Shown in pieces: positions 7,457 through 10,015 of a stretch of 10,015 nucleotides of DNA (within the stretch, counting starts at the first letter, position 1; each line of letters opens with the position of its first letter). Location: assembly GCA_030146385.1 (NCBI GenBank), contig JASLBX010000015.1, forward strand, positions 1 to 10,015, given 5' to 3'. Under the pieces are notes generated by a model, which was given only the letters and a program-made list of their open reading frames with translations, was not told the DNA's origin and searched no databases. The position numbers and the translations under genes are program-made. The DNA is from Jiangellaceae bacterium (GTDB lineage: Bacteria > Actinomycetota > Actinomycetes > Jiangellales > Jiangellaceae).

Positions 7457-8409
7457 TCATCGACATGCCGTCCACCACGGCTAACGACGTTGCAAAGCGG
7501 CTGGTGGAGCTTCGCGAGCGGCATGGCGCGATCGCTCTGGGCCGAGTGCTCACACTGGTCATCGTCGTCGATGAAGAGCACGCCGAGGCCGCCATCGAGG
7601 CCGCCAACCATGCCAGTTACGAGCACCCATGCCGGTCCATCGCGGTCGTCCGCGAGACGTCGCGCGGGTCCGCCCGGCTCGATGCCCAGGTCCGGGTCGG
7701 CGGCGATGCCGGCGCCAGCGAGGTGGTCGTGCTGCGGACGTTCGGTGCACTGACCGGTCACGCCGAGTCGCTGGTCATGCCGCTGCTGCTGCCGGACAAC
7801 CCACTTGTGGTGTGGTGGCCGGGCGAGTCACCCCGAGTGCCTGCCGAGGATCCCGTTGGACGATTCGCCCAGCGCCGGATCACCGACGCCGCCGCGTGCA
7901 AGCGCCCGTCCGCCGCCCTCGCCGACCGCGCCGAGACGTACCGCCCCGGCGACACTGATCTGACCTGGACCCGCCTCACCCTGTGGCGAGCGTTGCTGGC
8001 GGCAGCGCTCGACCAGCCGCCACATGAGCCGGTCACGAGCGCGCGCGTGGTCGGCGGGTCGGCCAACCCCAGCGCCGACCTGCTCGCCGCCTGGCTGGCT
8101 CTGACGCTCGACAGCCCGGTGACGCGAACCAAGGCCAGCGGCGTCGATGCGCTGCTCAGCGTCCGGCTCGAACGCGAGTCGGGACCGATCACGATCGACC
8201 GCCCCGGTGAGGACATCGCCACGCTGACCACTCCCGGCCGGGTCGATCGCCGGGTGGCACTCCCCCGGCGGACGGCGGCCGAGTGCCTGGCCGAGGAACT
8301 GCGCCGGCTCGACCCCGACGACGTGTACCGCGAGGTCCTGTCGACCGGGCTGGAACAGCTCCGTACGACCGGACGCATCAGCCGCACGAAGGTGAAGGCA
8401 GGCTCGTGA
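7453..8409 (+). CDS. opcA: Glucose-6-phosphate dehydrogenase assembly/activator protein OpcA
   Basis: OpcA is an accessory protein found mainly in actinobacteria and cyanobacteria, needed for full activity of the Zwf enzyme; it has no known catalytic reaction. The 318-residue protein begins MIID and shows the family's conserved blocks: GAIALGRVLTLVIV (25-38), EHPCRSI (57-63), LLLPDNPLVVWWPGESP (111-127), RRITDAA (141-147) and the Trp-rich DTDLTWTRLTLWRALLAA (167-184). Cysteines occur at 60, 149 and 278. The ATG overlaps the zwf stop (ATGA), with GGAG at 7443-7446 as ribosome binding site, and the TGA overlaps the pgl GTG. This coupling fits a partner made in step with Zwf. Confidence 0.96.
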   Translation: MIIDMPSTTANDVAKRLVELRERHGAIALGRVLTLVIVVDEEHAEAAIEAANHASYEHPCRSIAVVRETSRGSARLDAQVRVGGDAGASEVVVLRTFGALTGHAESLVMPLLLPDNPLVVWWPGESPRVPAEDPVGRFAQRRITDAAACKRPSAALADRAETYRPGDTDLTWTRLTLWRALLAAALDQPPHEPVTSARVVGGSANPSADLLAAWLALTLDSPVTRTKASGVDALLSVRLERESGPITIDRPGEDIATLTTPGRVDRRVALPRRTAAECLAEELRRLDPDDVYREVLSTGLEQLRTTGRISRTKVKAGS

Positions 8410-9179
8410 CACCTCCGATCGTCGTCATCCACAATGACCCGGAGGTGTTGGCCGGCGCCGTCGCCGCCCGGCTGATCATCCGGCTGGTCGACGTGCAGGC
8501 AGCCCTGGGCTCCGCGTCCGTCGTTCTCACCGGTGGCCGGATCGCGGCCAATACGCTCACCGCGATCGCCGAATCCCCGGCCCGGGCTGCCATCGACTGG
8601 TCGCTACTCGACGTCTGGTGGGGCGACGAGCGGTTCCTCCCGTCCGGCGACGCGGAGCGAAACGAGACACAGGCGCGCGAGGCGCTGCTCGACCAGGTGC
8701 CGGTCAACCCGGAGCGGGTGCATCCCATGCCGGCCGCGGACGGCGACCTGCAGCCCGAGTCGGCCGCCGAGCAGTACGCGGCGGAGCTCGCCCGCGCGTC
8801 GCGTCCTGAGCATCACGGCGCCGTTCCGATGTTCGACGTCCTGCTGCTCGGCGTCGGGCCGGACGCGCACGTCGCGTCCCTGTTCCCCGAGGAACCGGCG
8901 CTGTACGAGAAGCGGACCGTGGTGGCGGTGCGCGGCGCCCCCAAGCCGCCGCCGACCCGGATCTCACTCACCTTGCCGGCCATCCGGTCCGCCGCCGAGG
9001 TGTGGCTCGTCGTCTCAGGCGAGGACAAGGCCGGCGCGGTCCGGCTCGCCTTGTCCGGCGCGGGCGAAGTCCAGGTGCCGGCTGCGGGCGCGCGAGGCCG
9101 TCAGCGCACCCTGTGGCTGCTCGACCGGGCCGCAGCGTCGCAGCTGCCCCCCGGGCTCGAGCGCATCGCCTCCCCGTGA
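8406..9179 (+). CDS. pgl: 6-Phosphogluconolactonase
   Basis: Hydrolyses 6-phosphogluconolactone, the Zwf product, to 6-phosphogluconate. It belongs to the DevB/SOL family within the NagB-like fold. From the GTG at 8406 it has 257 residues, normal for the family. Landmarks: VVLTGGRIAA (39-48, the phosphate-loop region), VWWGDERFLP (70-79), NPERVHPMP (101-109), LLLGVGPDAHVASLFP (146-161) with the conserved catalytic-site His154, and PPTRISLTLPAI (182-193). The start is set by GAAGG (8394-8398), 7 nt upstream, and by the 4-bp GTGA overlap with the opcA stop; the frame stays open back to 8283 but lies inside opcA there. One point of note is Ala153 in GPDAH, where the family usually has Gly. It is the last gene of the operon. 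Confidence 0.96.
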   Translation: MTPPIVVIHNDPEVLAGAVAARLIIRLVDVQAALGSASVVLTGGRIAANTLTAIAESPARAAIDWSLLDVWWGDERFLPSGDAERNETQAREALLDQVPVNPERVHPMPAADGDLQPESAAEQYAAELARASRPEHHGAVPMFDVLLLGVGPDAHVASLFPEEPALYEKRTVVAVRGAPKPPPTRISLTLPAIRSAAEVWLVVSGEDKAGAVRLALSGAGEVQVPAAGARGRQRTLWLLDRAAASQLPPGLERIASP

Positions 9180-9183
9180 CGCC

Positions 9184-9271
9184 GGTTGATCACGTTCAGC
9201 ATGCCTGTGGGTGCCGTACCAGGCGCGTGCGCCTAGTGAAGTGCCGACAGGCCTGCTGAACGTGATCGACC
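9184..9271. terminator. Long inverted repeat, probable bidirectional terminator
   Basis: Arms 9184-9208 and 9247-9271 pair over 25 positions: 23 Watson-Crick pairs, one G-U wobble (9187/9268, plus-strand RNA) and one mismatch (9202/9253). The 38-nt loop holds a smaller perfect hairpin, AGGCGC (9221-9226) / GCGCCT (9229-9234). The structure starts 5 bp after the pgl stop and ends 5 bp before the rbpA stop, so it fills the convergent gap. Neither side has a U-tract, which is common for terminators of high-GC actinobacteria. A protein-binding palindrome is the alternative. Confidence 0.8.
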
Positions 9272-9276
9272 CGAGA

Positions 9277-9618
9277 TCAGGAGCCGCGGATCTTGCGGAG
9301 CTCGCGGAGCGCCTCTTCGAGCAGGGCCGCGCCGTCGGCGTCGCTGCGCCGCTCCTTCACATAAGCGAGATGCGTTTTGTAAGGCTCGTTGCGCGGGATC
9401 GGCGGCGGGTTCTCGCGGTCCTGGCTGGCCGGGAGGCCGCAACGGGGGCAGTCCCACAGATCGGGGATCACTGCATCCGCCGCGAAGCTGGGAGTGGTCT
9501 CGTGCCCTTCACCGCAGTAGAACGCTACGTACTTGCGGGGAGCGGACTCGCCACGTTCGGCCTCCCCCATGGGACCGGCGCCCACCCGGCTGCCCCGAAT
9601 GGCATTGCCATTTGCCAC
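9277..9618 (-). CDS. rbpA: RbpA-family RNA polymerase-binding protein
   Basis: RbpA proteins are actinobacterial factors that bind RNA polymerase and group-1/2 sigma factors and stabilise the open promoter complex. The 113-residue product keeps the layout: an N-terminal tail with AIRGSRVGAG (6-15), a small beta core domain, a linker with KTH (81-83), and a sigma-binding helix region with ERRS (89-92). The core has C35-GEG-H39 and C57-PR-C60, a likely zinc site of the kind known in the Streptomyces coelicolor protein and absent from the M. tuberculosis one. The usual THWDMLLERR block reads THLAYVKERR here, so this may be a divergent paralogue rather than the main RbpA. The GTG at 9618 is preceded by GAGGGAG, 8 nt upstream. 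It lies 36 bp after secG and probably shares its transcript. Confidence 0.82.
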   Translation of the reverse strand: MANGNAIRGSRVGAGPMGEAERGESAPRKYVAFYCGEGHETTPSFAADAVIPDLWDCPRCGLPASQDRENPPPIPRNEPYKTHLAYVKERRSDADGAALLEEALRELRKIRGS

Positions 9619-9654
9619 AGGTCGTACTCCCTCAATCGCAGGTGGATGGACCGA

Positions 9655-9882
9655 TCAGGTGGCGATCAGTCCTAGACCAATGATGCTGGCCCCCCAGACA
9701 ATGCCGACGGCGATGGTCAGGCGATCGAGGTTGCGCTCGGCTACCGTCGAACCCCCCATTGACGACGACACACCCCCACCGAACATGTCGGACAGGCCGC
9801 CACCCTTGCCCTTGTGCAACAGCACAAGCAGGATGAGTATCAGGCTGGTGATAATCAGCAGGATCGAGAACAACAGCTTCAC
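9655..9882 (-). CDS. secG: Preprotein translocase subunit SecG
   Basis: Small membrane subunit of the SecYEG protein-export channel, where it helps SecA-driven translocation. From the GTG at 9882 the protein has 75 residues, the usual actinobacterial length. It has two hydrophobic helices, about 3-23 and 54-73, joined by the typical glycine-rich cytoplasmic loop (HKGKGGGLSDMFGGG, 23-37) and followed by a short segment ending in RNLDRLT. AAGG about 7 nt upstream serves as a modest ribosome binding site. The frame stays open upstream to an ATG at 10008, but the extra 42 residues do not look like SecG and run across a hairpin and a candidate promoter, so the short form is chosen. In many actinobacteria secG lies next to the tpiA-pgk-gap cluster; the neighbour beyond the right edge is not seen here. 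Confidence 0.93.
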   Translation of the reverse strand: MKLLFSILLIITSLILILLVLLHKGKGGGLSDMFGGGVSSSMGGSTVAERNLDRLTIAVGIVWGASIIGLGLIAT

Positions 9883-9935
9883 GGTTTTGCCTTGGTCCTT
9901 CCGGTCGGCCGGGGTAGCCGGCACGGGCAGAGCCA

Positions 9936-9966
9936 AGCCTACGCCGAACCCCGCGGTCGATGGTAA
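9936..9966 (-). promoter_or_regulatory. Candidate secG promoter
   Basis: On the minus strand TTACCA (9966-9961) and TAGGCT (9941-9936) are separated by 19 bp, resembling -35 and -10 elements of a main-sigma-factor promoter. The start would fall near 9929, leaving a leader of about 46 nt before the secG GTG. It lies directly after the hairpin at 9968-10006, which makes sense as the boundary between two transcription units. Confidence 0.4.
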
Positions 9967-9967
9967 C

Positions 9968-10006
9968 GGCCCTCCCCGGCGCGTCCGCCCTCGGCCGGGG
10001 AAGGCC
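9968..10006 (-). terminator. GC-rich hairpin upstream of secG, probable terminator of an off-window gene
   Basis: Arms GGCCCTCCCCGGC (9968-9980) and GCCGGGGAAGGCC (9994-10006) pair over 13 positions around a 13-nt loop. The one imperfect pair is a G-U wobble in minus-strand RNA but a C/A mismatch in plus-strand RNA, so the hairpin favours minus-strand transcripts. No U-tract follows. It probably ends a minus-strand gene beyond the right edge; tpiA is likely from known gene order but is not seen. Confidence 0.5.
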
Positions 10007-10015
10007 ATGATGAAC

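Noticed and set aside
9883..10008. Long form of SecG starting at 10008
   Set aside because: The 42-residue extension is not SecG-like and would cover a terminator-like hairpin and a candidate promoter; 75 residues is the normal size.
1..10015. A hidden new system: CRISPR array, phage or transposon ends, toxin-antitoxin pair, defence genes, riboswitch or tRNA
   Set aside because: I looked on both strands and saw no regular repeat-spacer units, target-site duplications, transposase motifs, tRNA-like clover folds or small coupled gene pairs. All coding space is accounted for by well-known core genes.

Overview
The window looks like chromosome from a high-GC actinomycete (Actinomycetota). This rests on the strongly G/C-ending codon use, the many GTG starts (ctaB, tkt, zwf, pgl, rbpA, secG), an OpcA protein beside Zwf, an RbpA-family RNA polymerase-binding protein, and the ctaB / tkt-tal...zwf-opcA-pgl gene order known from Streptomyces, Mycobacterium and Corynebacterium. 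The genus cannot be fixed from the sequence alone. All genes are intact except ctaB, which runs off the left edge.

Layout. (1) 1-453, minus strand: the N-terminal half of ctaB (haem O synthase / protohaem IX farnesyltransferase). (2) 454-1103: a 650-bp divergent intergenic region. It holds candidate -10 elements for ctaB and tkt, a set of three TGGAARCT motifs spaced 30-31 bp apart upstream of tkt, and a possible decayed fragment of a TPR-repeat gene on the minus strand. (3) 1104-9179, plus strand: a tight six-gene operon tkt-tal-pgi-zwf-opcA-pgl. (4) 9184-9271: a long inverted repeat that almost exactly fills the gap between the convergent pgl and rbpA genes, most likely a bidirectional terminator. 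(5) 9277-9882, minus strand: secG followed by an rbpA-like gene, probably one transcript. (6) 9883-10015: upstream of secG, a candidate promoter and a strong GC hairpin, probably the terminator of an upstream gene lying off the window.

How the genes work together. Zwf (with OpcA as its activator or assembly factor) and Pgl turn glucose-6-phosphate into 6-phosphogluconate and make NADPH. Transketolase and transaldolase interconvert the sugar phosphates of the non-oxidative branch, giving fructose-6-phosphate and glyceraldehyde-3-phosphate. Pgi returns fructose-6-phosphate to glucose-6-phosphate, so the operon could support a cyclic pentose phosphate pathway, except that gnd, rpe and rpi are not in the window. 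Three of the five junctions are 4-bp start/stop overlaps (tal/pgi, zwf/opcA, opcA/pgl). The other two (tkt/tal and pgi/zwf) are gaps of 28 and 26 bp, each carrying a good Shine-Dalgarno sequence.

The window is mostly well-understood housekeeping sequence. I found no CRISPR array, mobile element, RNA gene or clearly new system. The best items for a second look are the long inverted repeat at 9184-9271, the phased TGGAARCT motifs before tkt, the tal/pgi junction (the unfused counterpart of known transaldolase-Pgi fusions), and the zinc-ribbon RbpA-like protein downstream of secG.
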